This document shows positions 33,501 to 41,012 of a stretch of DNA of 64,000 nucleotides, one piece after another. This stretch comes from Promerops cafer. Its lineage: Eukaryota > Chordata > Aves > Passeriformes > Nectariniidae. The stretch covers positions 69,894-133,893 of the forward strand of contig VZSE01001744.1 in assembly GCA_013398275.1 (NCBI GenBank). Reading direction: 5' to 3'. The position numbers were made by a program, and so were the translations under genes. The notes under the pieces were generated by a model that did not search any database, had not been told where the DNA came from, and worked only from the letters and a program-made list of their open reading frames with translations. How positions within the stretch are numbered: position 1 is the first letter of the stretch; each line of letters starts with the position of its first letter.

Positions 33501-35217
33501 AGGAGGGTGTGGAAACTCAATCCTGGAGGATCCAGCTGCCCTCAGAGCCCTGAGGATGCTCCATGTCAGGCAGGAGATTGGATTTTTGGACTCCCACCCT
33601 TTGCAAGCAACACGTCCTGATCTGGGCCTTGCACCACACAGGAGTGTAAAACACTTTGCTTCATCAGAACAACTCAGAGAAGGCGACCAGAAAATTCACC
33701 AAAGAATAAAAAAATACACAGGAAAACTTGGGAAGAGGGCAGCAATGAGCTTCCCCAAAACTCTTGTGTAAAACTTCTTAGGGCTGGGGGAAATGAAGTT
33801 TAAAAGCTGAGTGGGATCATCAGGTACATCAAACTATCAGAAAATTCACCAAAGAATAAAAAAATGCATTGGAAAACTTGGGAAGAGGGCAGCAATGAGC
33901 TTCCCCAAAGCTGATGTGTAAAACTTGTTAGGGCTGGGGAAATTGGGTTTAAAAGCTGGTGGGATCATCAGGTACACAAAAATATCAAAGCATTATGTTC
34001 CTGATGTCTGGATATAGAGATTATTGGGAAAAACCCCCTAATCCACAACTTTTTTCTTTCCCATTGTGAGGCAGAGGCCCAGGGAATTCGGGCTGTAATG
34101 AGAATTACAAGGGCAGGGTGGTTTCTCTTTGCCATGGGTGTCACTGACAAGGACTGGGGCTGATTCTGCTAATGGAGAACACAAACAAGAAATCCTGGAA
34201 TGCATCTGATCCTTTATGGTAGTTCAGTGGAAAATTGGAGTGTGCTCTGGCTCATTAAAGACTTTTCTATTGGTAATACACAAAATGTGAGAAGTGGTTA
34301 TTTTAATCACAGAACAGTGGAAGAAATTTAAGCAAATAACTGACTGATAATCACATTGACTTGTGTGATGCAAACCCGAGGTCCCCACATTTTATAAAGC
34401 TAACTTTGATCTTTTTTCCAATACCATTTCATTTAGGCTCTCTTTGTCTGAACACATTCATTTCATAGCAATTTCAATGCATTTCTTTGTGACCATTCCA
34501 GGGCGAAGCAAAAAAAAAATCCAATAAGCTAAGAAAATAAACAAATAAAGTACCTAAAACTTTGGATTTAGATTTATGTTCTTGGGCTTTTTTCCCACAT
34601 GAGGAATGTGAGGGATCCATAAAAGCTGGAGAACATCAGTGATAGTGAACACAGAACCTTCACAGGCATTAAAAAAACCAGGTTTGGAGCTATTGAGTAG
34701 TCACATGACTTAAATTTACTTTGAAAAGAATCTCAAAATCATAGAGTGGCTTGGGTTGGAAGGGATCTAAAGCTCATCCAGCTCCAGTCCCTGCCCAGGG
34801 ACACCTTCTACCATCCCAGGTTGCTCCAAGTCCTGTCCAACCTGGCCTGGGACACTTCCAGGGATCCAGAGGCAGCCACAGCTTCTCTGGGAATTCCATC
34901 CCAGCTCCTCCCCACCCTCCCAGCCAGGAATCCCTTCCCAGTATCCCACCTAAATCTACCCTCCTTCAGCTTCCACGACGATCCTGCACTTGAGGAGCAA
35001 CTCCTTGGCGTTTTTGAGCAGAAGAGACGAGCCGAGTCAGGAATGTCCTGCACATTCTGGCCAAACTCCACCAAACACCAGCCCAGCCCCTGAGGTGACC
35101 TTACCTGATGTAGAGAACTCCACTTTGGTCCACCCTCCGCTGCCAACCAACGGGAACTTGCACTGCTGGTGGCCCTCCATCCGTGTCCCCTCCGTCACAC
35201 TCCTTCCCACCATTCAT
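2550..35217 (-). CDS. MBD5: MBD5 gene, coding span of ten exons (methyl-CpG-binding domain protein 5)
   Basis: Ten minus-strand exons join in phase to 5103 nt (1700 residues plus stop). All introns are GT-AG. Domain order seen: MBD (about residues 13-80), Ser/Pro/Asn/Gln-rich disordered middle, PWWP-type domain beginning near residue 1591 ([11 protein letters not shown]...SWPG), and a basic C-terminus ending KRRKISR. This order and the conserved blocks identify MBD5, a nuclear chromatin protein. From family knowledge, the MBD5/MBD6 MBD does not bind methylated DNA like MeCP2 but tethers the proteins to the PR-DUB (BAP1-ASXL) H2A deubiquitinase. Human haploinsufficiency causes a neurodevelopmental disorder. 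The canonical human entry is, as I recall, 1494 residues with its PWWP about 109 residues from the end. That spacing is the same here, so the extra length lies upstream of the PWWP and probably reflects isoform choice. Non-coding 5' exons were not identified. Confidence 0.96.
2858..3258. repeat. Minisatellite, 20-21-bp unit, about 20 copies (block A)
   Basis: Direct tandem units of the form cagggactgaaaccccctaa with small changes (gaa/gga, aatc/aacg). Units are spaced 20-21 bp between 2858 and 3258. On the MBD5 sense strand each unit reads GGGG-TTTCAG-TCCCTG. Confidence 0.95.
3143..3832. repeat. Direct duplication meeting at a single N (3435)
   Basis: 3143-3434 (five minisatellite units plus unique sequence from 'actgatcccaagctgcaata' to 'tgtgtttaaa') recurs after the N as 3436-3832, with extra repeat units. 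The unique part (3248-3434 and 3648-3830) appears identical, which is typical of an assembly join. Confidence 0.85.
3436..3655. repeat. Minisatellite, 20-21-bp unit, about 11 copies (block B)
   Basis: The same unit as the preceding block, starting directly after the N at 3435. It is followed by the same 170-bp unique sequence that follows block A. Confidence 0.93.
5528..5603 (-). CDS. MBD5: MBD5 coding exon c9
   Basis: The exon is 76 nt, with acceptor cttttctccctag|AAGTGG (5603) and donor AAT|GTAAGT (5528/5527). It completes the split Lys codon from c8, then encodes [20 protein letters not shown] followed by KMSGN, an amphipathic helix likely packing against the PWWP fold (inference). It ends on a codon boundary at residue 1677. 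c8 plus c9 together add 150 nt, so the pair could be skipped without a frameshift. The sequence is strongly conserved relative to mammalian MBD5 as I remember it. Confidence 0.93.
6074..6106. repeat. (GGA)n microsatellite
   Basis: About eleven near-perfect gga triplets in intron 8. Confidence 0.9.
6233..6440 (-). mobile_element. CR1 retroposon tail
   Basis: Starts aatcctggaatggtttgggt and continues through ctgccatgg, ccactgtcccag, cctggccttgggc and cagctgctctgg. This is the reverse complement of a CR1 3' end, so the element is on the minus strand. It is 5'-truncated. Confidence 0.85.
6655..6826 (+). mobile_element. CR1 retroposon tail
   Basis: Contains gctctgcccagggaggtgct, caccatccctggg, ggactcgatgatcttggagg and tcttccaacccag in CR1 sense order. 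Plus orientation, facing the preceding CR1. Confidence 0.82.
8330..8403 (-). CDS. MBD5: MBD5 coding exon c8: PWWP-domain helical extension
   Basis: The exon is 74 nt, from acceptor cttcccccag-type sequence ending CAG|GTGGAG (8403) to donor GGAA|GTGAGT (8330/8329). It encodes VEPEKLKTLTEGLEAFSRAR followed by KRNRK. This follows the PWWP beta-barrel and corresponds to its C-terminal alpha-helical part, ending in a basic KRNRK cluster that could help nuclear import or DNA contact (inference). It ends two bases into codon 1652, completed by c9. The strong GTGAGT donor contrasts with the weak donors of c6 and c7. Confidence 0.93.
10087..10128. repeat. 15-bp tandem triplicate
   Basis: cagcccagtttaac-type units repeat three times in tandem. 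Confidence 0.8.
11164..11207. repeat. Perfect inverted repeat (20-bp arms, 4-nt loop)
   Basis: Arm 11164-11183 (aatggaagggtttatttttt) is fully complementary to 11188-11207, separated by atta. Transcribed from either strand it would fold into a perfect hairpin. Confidence 0.95.
11583..11715 (+). mobile_element. CR1 retroposon tail
   Basis: Reads ttcccagagcagctggggct, then ccaggctggagcagcctggg, ggaggtgtccctgccatgg, gggatgagctt, in CR1 sense order. Confidence 0.8.
12487..12520. repeat. (GA)17 microsatellite next to the PWWP-exon donor
   Basis: A pure ga dinucleotide tract of 34 nt; on the MBD5 sense strand it is (CU)17. It starts 23 nt inside intron 7 from the c7 donor. Confidence 0.97.
12544..13746 (-). 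CDS. MBD5: MBD5 coding exon c7: conserved linker and PWWP-domain core
   Basis: This 1203-nt exon (residues 1227-1627) has acceptor cctttccccag|GTGAGG (13746) and donor GGGAAG|GTATAT (12544/12543). Conserved blocks: [106 protein letters not shown] and [20 protein letters not shown] followed by WPGKL. The last is the PWWP signature; the eponymous motif reads SWPG here, as in MBD5. PWWP domains usually bind methylated H3K36 and DNA, though MBD5 specificity is unsettled. A GC-extreme insert at about 13310-13375 encodes a Gly/Arg-rich stretch (GRGRGARGAR). The length is a multiple of three with phase 0/0, and the donor is weak and close to a (GA)17 repeat. Confidence 0.95.
13747..15681 (-). other. 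MBD5: MBD5 intron 6 (c6 to c7)
   Basis: GT-AG intron of about 1.9 kb with a long CR1 tail at 14004-14395 and a short tandem duplication (about 23 bp, twice) near 15146-15192. No gene seen. Confidence 0.85.
14004..14395 (-). mobile_element. CR1 retroposon tail (long copy)
   Basis: Starts cagaatcacaggatgctttg and runs through ctgccatggcagggacacct, ccagcctggccttgggcact and ccaattcccaatattccacc to gatccaatccagcctcctgc. Minus orientation, about 390 bp. Confidence 0.85.
15682..15908 (-). CDS. MBD5: MBD5 coding exon c6: poly-glutamine-containing segment
   Basis: The exon is 227 nt, from acceptor cttgccttgcag|GGGAAATG (15908) to donor CAG|GTAGAA (15682/15681). It encodes GEMSSLNTTLNNHQLSHLQS, then LLNNNQMFPSN, nine glutamines, HLLQGYQN and PMACLFQNFQ, ending on a codon boundary at residue 1226. 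The glutamines are encoded by nine uninterrupted CAG codons (15790-15816). The donor is weak (G at +4 and A at +5). If it is not used, the frame reads on as VENRIKSIF and stops, truncating the protein before the PWWP domain. Conserved flanking blocks leave little doubt about the assignment. Confidence 0.93.
15790..15816 (-). repeat. MBD5: (CAG)9 coding trinucleotide repeat
   Basis: Nine uninterrupted CAG codons in exon c6 encode poly-glutamine, between an Asn (AAT) and a His (CAC) codon. Confidence 0.97.
15909..17095 (-). other. MBD5: MBD5 intron 5 (c5 to c6)
   Basis: GT-AG intron of about 1.2 kb, mostly AT-rich unique sequence. No repeats of note and no gene. Confidence 0.85.
17096..18055 (-). 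CDS. MBD5: MBD5 coding exon c5: Asn/Leu/Gln-rich segment
   Basis: This 960-nt exon (residues 831-1150) has acceptor gttgccattccag|GGGGTTT (18055) and donor GCTTG|GTAAGT (17096/17095). It continues c4 as GGLGPSSSIAIAGTS and includes [54 protein letters not shown], and a Thr run encoded by a (GTG)n tract (plus strand) at about 17270-17290. It ends QLLNPLLGTGLLG. Repeated short leucine-rich LLxxLL-like motifs suggest protein-interaction helices in an otherwise disordered region (inference). The length is a multiple of three with matching phases (1/1), so skipping it would keep the frame. Codon composition is strongly GC-rich towards the 3' part. Confidence 0.94.
20046..20163. repeat. CCCCAAAA/CCAAAACT low-complexity array
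   Basis: Irregular 8-9-bp units of CCCC/CTCC alternating with AAAA. The end (20141-20160) is ccccaaaaccccaaaacccc. The MBD5 sense strand is G-rich (GGGGTTTT). Confidence 0.92.
21153..21432 (-). mobile_element. CR1 retroposon tail
   Basis: Starts tcagagaatcccagactggt, then ctgccatggcagggacacct, ccagcctggccttgggcact and cccaattcccaatatcccat. Minus orientation. Confidence 0.85.
22300..22331. repeat. Short inverted repeat (13-bp arms)
   Basis: atggaatgtgctc pairs perfectly with gagcacattccat around a 6-nt loop. Confidence 0.85.
22480..22558. repeat. 26-bp AT-rich tandem triplicate
   Basis: Units of the form aataaaattaggctttttaa are repeated three times with small differences. Confidence 0.75.
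26551..28644 (-). CDS. MBD5: MBD5 coding exon c4: large Ser/Pro-rich exon
   Basis: This 2094-nt exon encodes about 698 residues (133-830). It runs from acceptor tttcccatcccag|GTGCAACG (28644) to donor GAAGCAG|GTACGT (26551/26550). It is open throughout and encodes the disordered middle of MBD5. Recognisable conserved blocks include [86 protein letters not shown] and ALRDKLMSQQKDPLRKRKQ. Many SP and TP sites suggest proline-directed phosphorylation (inference). The 3' part (26.65-26.95 kb) is unusually GC-rich, and its Gly/Pro/Ala-rich translation departs from the otherwise conserved protein. An N at 28072 falls in a poly-proline run and probably marks a small assembly deletion, so the true exon is likely longer. 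The exon starts at phase 1 and ends at phase 1. Confidence 0.95.
28645..30814 (-). other. MBD5: MBD5 intron 3 (c3 to c4)
   Basis: GT-AG intron of about 2.2 kb with unique AT-rich sequence. No CR1 tail or gene noticed. Confidence 0.85.
30815..30995 (-). CDS. MBD5: MBD5 coding exon c3: end of MBD and conserved basic linker
   Basis: The exon is 181 nt, from acceptor ttcactgccag|G (30995) to donor CAA|GTGAGT (30815/30814). It encodes [20 protein letters not shown], then [20 protein letters not shown], ending in SLVLTSPGGGT. This block is almost invariant among vertebrate MBD5 proteins as I know them, and it makes the identification secure. The exon ends after one base of codon 133; joining to c4 gives AGT (Ser) where I recall Asn in human. 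The basic KLCIHKRK segment could act as a nuclear localisation or nucleic-acid-contact patch, which is inference. Confidence 0.95.
30996..31364 (-). other. MBD5: MBD5 intron 2 (c2 to c3)
   Basis: A short GT-AG intron (369 nt) that keeps the two MBD exons close together. Confidence 0.88.
31365..31467 (-). CDS. MBD5: MBD5 coding exon c2: second half of MBD
   Basis: A clear acceptor (ttcctttgcag before 31467) and donor (AAG|GTAA at 31365/31364) flank 103 nt. The frame continues from c1 as SPSGSLLSCLEQVKTYLL, then TDGTCKCGLECPLVLPK, ending exactly on a codon boundary at residue 72. This is the helix and C-terminal loop of the MBD. The SPSG turn corresponds to the segment that follows the DNA-facing loop in canonical MBDs. 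The CKCGLEC cysteine cluster is characteristic of the MBD5/MBD6 branch, whose MBD is known to have lost classic methyl-CpG recognition. The neighbouring exon c3 lies only 369 nt downstream. Confidence 0.94.
33035..33176 (-). mobile_element. CR1 retroposon tail
   Basis: Starts ccatggaattccaaactggt, then ttgggttaggagggacctta, ctgccatgggcaggacacct and gtccagcctggccctggaca. Minus orientation, short copy. Confidence 0.85.
33688..33983. repeat. 150-bp tandem duplication
   Basis: The segment starting cagaaaattcaccaaagaat at 33688 recurs at 33838 with scattered substitutions and small indels. Both copies end ggtaca. Confidence 0.88.
34737..34975 (-). mobile_element. CR1 retroposon tail
   Basis: Starts aatcatagagtggcttgggt and runs through ctgcccagggacaccttcta, gtccaacctggcctgggaca and cccagtatcccacctaaatc. 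Minus orientation. Confidence 0.87.
35105..35217 (-). CDS. MBD5: MBD5 coding exon c1: start codon and first half of MBD
   Basis: The exon runs from the ATG at 35217-35215 to the donor CAG|GTAA at 35105/35104. It encodes MNGGKECDGGD, then VQVPVGWQRRVDQSGVLYI, the N-terminal strand region of the methyl-CpG-binding fold. It ends two bases into codon 38, which is completed by c2. The start is chosen because MNGGKE matches the conserved MBD5 N-terminus. An ATG-like triplet at 35213-35211 is out of frame. The exon must extend 5' as untranslated sequence; possible acceptors lie at CAG ending 35228 or AAG ending 35240, and I cannot decide between them. The acidic D/G-rich leader before the MBD is typical of MBD5. 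Confidence 0.93.
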
Positions 35218-36961
35218 TTTCCTGTTTCTGGTTATGAGTCTTCAGAGATATCAACAGTAAGGTGATATCCTTTTACTACATGTCATCCTGGCCTCCCAGA
35301 GCAGGCCCTGCAGCACAGCTTTCCCCAGATCCTACAAAGTGCATCGGGAGGCTCCAGCTCAGTTTGAAACCAAGTCCTTAAAAGTGGCCATTTTGGTTAA
35401 TGAGTCACTTTCCCATTATAATCCACATTAAATATGCAATGTTTAACTCCTTATATATTCATAAGGATGAACTATATAGATAAAAATTAGTGCTTCCAAC
35501 TTGGGAAAATCATAATTCACCAATCCTTTGTTACCTGTCAGAAAGGAGAATGGGGAAAAGGAGAATTTCTAGTTCAACAGCATGATGGCTCCAAGCTTGA
35601 TGACTGTCTAAGATAACTTGTGTTTTGTGAAAGCTCGTCTCATTTTTATAAATATGAGTCAGATCCAATACCTCCAGGTATTACACCCTTTATATGCCAC
35701 ATTCTTTTTGTTTTCTTTTTATCTTCTGCTCATGGTCCAAGTTGTCTTCTTGAGTTTGTGTGCTGAATCCTTGGCTCCAATCAAACAGCCTGAAAGATAC
35801 AGATGTGGGAGACACGTGAGCCACCCTCTCCAGCCTTTCAGCCCAGTGCAGTAACTCAGGGAGATGTTTACAGCTGCAGCCATTTCCAGAGCTTCAAATC
35901 AAAATTTTAAATGTCAATGGAACCATCAAAATAAGGCTCAGAGCAAACAGAATCCTGCCAGCATTTTCTATTTATATGTGGATGCAATTGAGCTACATCT
36001 TAAAAGCTACAAGAGTGCAACTGCTGTTAAATAGTTGATGTGGAGTTTGGGTGAATTAAGGGATGCATCTTTTCACTGAATATCTTCACATATGCTTCTG
36101 TTCAGAACTATCAGCAGATGACTAAATTAATGCCCTTTAAAAATTGTTTAGAAAACTGAATGAATTTCATGTGAAGGAAGCTGCTTCTAGGCTTTGATAA
36201 TATCCATAAAAATGCAAACCTCCTGCATTTCGATTGAATTAAAATAATCATCTCACCAAAAAATTGGGTAATAAAAAGGGAAAAGCCAGCAGCAGTGACT
36301 GATCTCTGAATACCTTTGAAACAATCTGAATATCCTCAGGAATAATTCCCCTCAGAGATTTTCTCTCATGACAGAAGTTGTGTCATTCCCCCCAAAATAG
36401 TTTTCTCAAGCTGACCAGGTGAGACTTAACACTTGAGACTGAACATTTTATTAAGGTGAGACAAACGTGGAATATGGGATTTAAATAGTAAATACACCAG
36501 CAAAAAGCAACAATCCTAAATTCAAATATAGGATGGCATGGATGACTGCTGTAGTAACATCATTAGGAGATTTTATTTGGAATCAGGTGTCAATCCTGCC
36601 TTATTCCCAACACTAACATTATGCCAACATGTTAAAACATAATAAACGTTATAGACCTGACTGATTTTAATAAGAAAAGGGTTTTTTTTAAAGCCAGAAA
36701 TGGCACATAAAGACATTTCTGCAATAACACCACATTACATCTATATTTAACAGTAATAACAGCTCCTTCCTTCAAGACCACTAAAGGAAGACTACAGAGG
36801 CATAAATATAGTCCTGGAAAATATTCCCTTAAGTACCCTCATGCAGAACATTCCCTTTACAAGTGCTGCTTAGAAATGTAAAGTTCCAAATGCTCCAAAA
36901 AGGAAAAAAAAAAAACCCCAAAACCTCACCAGGGTATTTCCAGGAAGGCTGTGGCTAAAAG

Positions 36962-37053
36962 GAGCTGGTTGGACAGAGCCCCTGGACCAGGGAATTGGCC
37001 AAAGGTTGGAATCTGTGATCATGGAGGCTTTTCCCAACCTTAATGACTGTGTG
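36962..37053 (+). mobile_element. Degenerate CR1 tail
   Basis: ccaaaggttggaatctgtga followed by tcatggaggcttttcccaac matches CR1 sense 3'-end wording. Short and diverged. Confidence 0.6.
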
Positions 37054-37889
37054 ATGTCACATTTTCTGCAGGGTGAAGGCTTCTGGAAGGGGCTGGCAGG
37101 GATCTGGTTCCACCTTCCCAAGCATTCCAAGGGGCTGCAATCCCTGGATTCCTGCAATCCAGCCCCGAGTGGGGCAGGGACAAGGGGCCTGGTGAGCTCC
37201 TGCCCCGCCAAGGTCACTGAGGATGTCCCACGGACACCTTGTCCTGCCTCCTGTCAGAACAATCCACCCTTTAATCTCTCAGGCTGGACCACAGAAATAG
37301 GATTTGGAGAGCTCTTGGCAAGAGTTCAGGGCTCGCTCAGGTTTTCAGTTCAGAAATTTGGGGGTTTGAGTGGTTTTATCCTGATTAACGAGGGAGCAGA
37401 TGAGGTTTCATCAAAAGCAGGCCAGAATTTACCTTACTGCTGAAAGCTGCAGGGGCATTTTTACTGGAGGTCCCATGGAAGGCTAAAAAAATTGCCCTGT
37501 TATTCTGAATTAATTGAGAATTAACCTTCTGTAATGCAATAAAATCAGAAAATTTATCAAATACTGGGAGAACCTGGTGCAGGGGGAGTTGCTCATGTCT
37601 CAGCCCAGCCCTGCTGTGCTATTTAGGGCCATTATGAGCAAATAATATCCAGTAATTGCTTATTTTTGCAAGAGACACTTCAAAGTAACTTTTTATTTCT
37701 GCAGGTTCTGCAGGGTCCTGCCTCAGCTCCCATTTCACCTCCACCACAGGATTCTCACCATCTCATCAGATAAACTTTGTCTGGACTGCACCTGGGGAGA
37801 AATAGGACTGAAAAAAGCTAAAAAAATCACTGAACTGGGTAATCTGTGGAAAGTATTTGAATATTTTTAGGAAAAAGAGCTGGGTTAGG

Positions 37890-38096
37890 TGGGATACTGG
37901 GGAGGAATTCTTCCCTGGGAGGGTGGGCAGCCCTGGCACAGGGTGCCCAGAGCAGCTGGGGCTGCCCCTGGATCCCTGGCAGTGCCCAAGGCCAGGCTGG
38001 ATGGGGCTTGGAGCAGCCTGGGGAGGTGGAAGGTGAGGACCAGAGGATCTTTAAGGTCCCCTCCATCCCAAACCATGTTGGAATTCCATGGTTCTA
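37890..38096 (+). mobile_element. CR1 retroposon tail
   Basis: ggtgggatactggggagga, then cagagcagctggggctgccc, ggccaggctggatggggctt, tttaaggtcccctccatccc and aaaccatgttggaattccat. A complete 3' end in plus orientation. Confidence 0.88.
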
Positions 38097-38580
38097 AATT
38101 CTGTTCTCCTCCAGGTGCAAAAATACTTCAACCCCCACACTGCCCCAAGCAGGAGCAGTGACCAGAGCTATTCCCAGCTCCCAAATTTGACCTTTCTGTG
38201 CAATTTTCTGTGCTGGGAGGACACCCCGAGGTGCCTGGGTGTGGTGAGATCCAGGAAACAGGGCAGAGGCTGCCTGGGAGTTCCCAATACACACATAATC
38301 TGTGTTTTCTAGGAAATGCTCATGGAAGTGAGATGTTTTTCCCTAAATTCCTGCACAGTTCCATGTGGATTCCCCCTGTAAGCTCTGCATGTTGCTACAG
38401 GCACAAATGGCACAGGTAAGAGGTGCCCCCATCTGTATTTCCATGCTGAAATTCCATCATAAGCCCCACATGGAAAGCTTCTGGGTGTTATTTGATTTAA
38501 TTGATTTAATAACACCACACAAAGCTCTACAGGTCCAGAGATTTACAACAACAGGACAAGAGGGAACAGCCTCAGGCTGG

Positions 38581-38697
38581 AGCTCAGGGTGGGCACCAGC
38601 AGGAATTTCCCCATGGAAAGGGAGCTCAGGGTGGGCACCAGCAGGAATTTCCCCATGGAAAGGGGGCTCAGGGTGGGCACCAGCAGGAATTTCCCCA
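38581..38697. repeat. 42-bp minisatellite running into an assembly gap
   Basis: Three units start at 38581, 38623 and 38665 (agctcagggtgggcaccagc...), and the third is cut by the N run. Confidence 0.9.
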
Positions 38698-38889
38698 NNN
38701 NNNNNNNNNNNNNNNNNNNNNNNNNNNNNNNNNNNNNNNNNNNNNNNNNNNNNNNNNNNNNNNNNNNNNNNNNNNNNNNNNNNNNNNNNNNNNNNNNNNN
38801 NNNNNNNNNNNNNNNNNNNNNNNNNNNNNNNNNNNNNNNNNNNNNNNNNNNNNNNNNNNNNNNNNNNNNNNNNNNNNNNNNNNNNNNNN
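38698..38889. other. Assembly gap (192 N)
   Basis: A run of N that interrupts the 42-bp minisatellite on its left and borders a CR1 tail on its right. Confidence 0.99.
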
Positions 38890-39049
38890 GCAGGGGCTGC
38901 CCAGGGAGGGTTGGGGTGCCCATCCCTGGAGGTGTCACCTGGAGGTGGCACTCGGAGCTCTGGGGGGGGACAGGGTGGGATTGGGCACAGCTGGGACTCC
39001 ATGGTCCTGGAGAGCTTTTCCAGCCTCAGGGATCCTGGGATTCCATGAC
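38890..39049 (+). mobile_element. CR1 retroposon tail, 5' end lost in gap
   Basis: ggggctgcccagggagggtt, then gcccatccctggaggtgtca, tggcactcgg, ggtcctggagagcttttcca and ctgggattccatga. Plus orientation. Confidence 0.82.
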
Positions 39050-39742
39050 TGCAGAGCCCCCATCTCCTGATGCACCACGTGCCCCTTCCCAATCCAAGCA
39101 CTCTCTGAAGTATTTTGGACTGGGATGCAAAGAAGTTGGGTTTTGGACCAAATCCAAAGGATTCTGGACACTGGAACGAATCCAAAGGCCTGATTTCCAT
39201 CAGCCATGGAATAAATCCCTCCCCTCAGTCATCTCCTGGCAGCTCCAGACAAGTCCTGTTATCTCACCACAACTCTCCACGACTGCTTTTTGCCCTGTGC
39301 CAGCACATGATGTTTAGATTTGTTTTGCAGTCCAGTTTCATTATGATATCCTTCAAAATATTTCACTGGAGAACTATGCAAAACGACACAGAATTCCTTC
39401 CTCCCTTTAGCCCCCTCGACCCCTTCCCCACATGGAAAATTTCTCCTTCATTTTCATCTGCTGCAAGTGTGGTTTCAATTTTTAATGGGACTCTCTCCCT
39501 TTTTTTGAAAAGTTGGGTTGCAGGCAGCCTCTCTGCACACTCAGCTGTTCATGTTTACTTTAACAATTTTTGAGTCAAGTGGGAAAAATAGAAAACTCGA
39601 TAGGATGGAAAAAGAAATTGAAATTAGATCTTAATTGTCTGGATTCCAATCTGTTACATATGATATGAATAATATTTATTTTATCAGTAAGTGGATGCTG
39701 ATTAGCCAATTAAGACAAATTTTGACAGGTTGATATTGCAAA

Positions 39743-39836
39743 TCATGGAATGGTTTGGGTTGGAAAGACCTTAAAGCCCATTTTGTTCCACCCTCAGGGA
39801 CACCTTCCACTATCCCAGGTTGCTCCAACCCTCTGA
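39743..39836 (-). mobile_element. CR1 retroposon tail, short
   Basis: atcatggaatggtttgggtt, then ggaaagaccttaaagccca and gggacaccttccactatccc. Minus orientation. Confidence 0.85.
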
Positions 39837-40645
39837 GTAAAAACTATTTTTCCTATTCAAATATAACCTAAATCCTTGTTCTCCAAATTCTTTTGATGCT
39901 CCATGACTTTTTTCTTACATGAACTTTGAAGTACCCAACAATTCCATGGATCACAAAGGGGCTCCACAATCCCTGCCTGGCTCTCTGAGGCACAAATCCC
40001 AGTTCCCACCTATGGAGTGGCCACATTTTGGATACAAAGCTTTGCAGAAATTTAGAAAAAACACCAAACACTGCTTAGAGACACAAATTACAATCTCATT
40101 TTTGAGGCTTTCCTTTCTAGCACTGAAAAACCTCCAAAATGAGAAATGCTCTCAAATCACAGTCCTGGGGTTTCAGAACTAATAAAGAAATTTTAGCTTC
40201 TTAAAAAGCAGCACTTTCAAAGCACTCAGTGAAAAGCAGTTTTTATTTAGTTACCACTTGCACATTATTAATCTGTTTAAGTCTATCAAAGCAATTAGCC
40301 AGGATTCTCCTGTATCATCTAATTAGACACAAATGTTGCATCATTTTTTGGGAATGCTTTCCCAGTTTGAAAAGCAGCATTCTCCTGACTAATTAGATCA
40401 CTGGTGAATACTTTATGAGGGCCTATTTTTAGGCCAGTGATTCAACAAACAAAAGTGCCTGAAGTAGGAAGGAAACCTTGAATCCTTCAGGATTCTTTTC
40501 CTTGGGGTGGTGTCCAGGGCTGTGGCACAGCTCTACACATGATTTACTCATGATTTACTCATGATAAACACGATAGATGCTCTGGCCTTCAGGCTGAAAA
40601 CACATCTCACTGGTAAATACAGAGTATCAACAAAAATAAATTACA

Positions 40646-40675
40646 ATAAATAAATAAATAAATANTTAAATAAAT
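40646..40675. repeat. (TAAA)n microsatellite with embedded N
   Basis: About six aata/taaa units, interrupted by an N at 40665. Confidence 0.9.
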
Positions 40676-40892
40676 TCAAATTATTTTGCCACAACCAGAA
40701 GATTGCTCTGCACTGAATGACTTCATTAAAATGAGCATTTTAAATTGCCCCAGTGCCAGCTCACTTCCCACCAGTCCAACCAGCTCTGATGCTGAGTTAT
40801 TTCTAACTTTTAAAGCAGTTTTGTATCTATCACAAGGTTTATATTCCCTTATTTTATACCACCCTCGATCCTGTGGGATTTTTTAGGATTGG

Positions 40893-41012
40893 AATTTAAC
40901 CCCTCCATAAAAGAACTCCCTGGAGGTGTCCAAGGAACACCTGGCTGCTGACAAGGTGGGGACTGGCCACAGGTTGGGCTCAGGCTTGGAGGCCTTTTCC
41001 AACCTGGCTGAT
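40893..41012 (+). mobile_element. Degenerate CR1 tail
   Basis: ccctggaggtgtccaaggaa, then ggactggccacaggttgggc and ttggaggccttttccaacct. Plus orientation, diverged. Confidence 0.65.

Larger units (their letters stand above)
31468..35104 (-). other. MBD5: MBD5 intron 1 of the coding part (c1 to c2)
   Basis: GT-AG intron of about 3.6 kb with two CR1 tails and a 150-bp tandem duplication. No gene seen. Confidence 0.85.

Noticed and set aside
38365..39317. Open frames of about 240 aa spanning the N run
   Set aside because: They are open only because N translates as X. Their ends are minisatellite and CR1.
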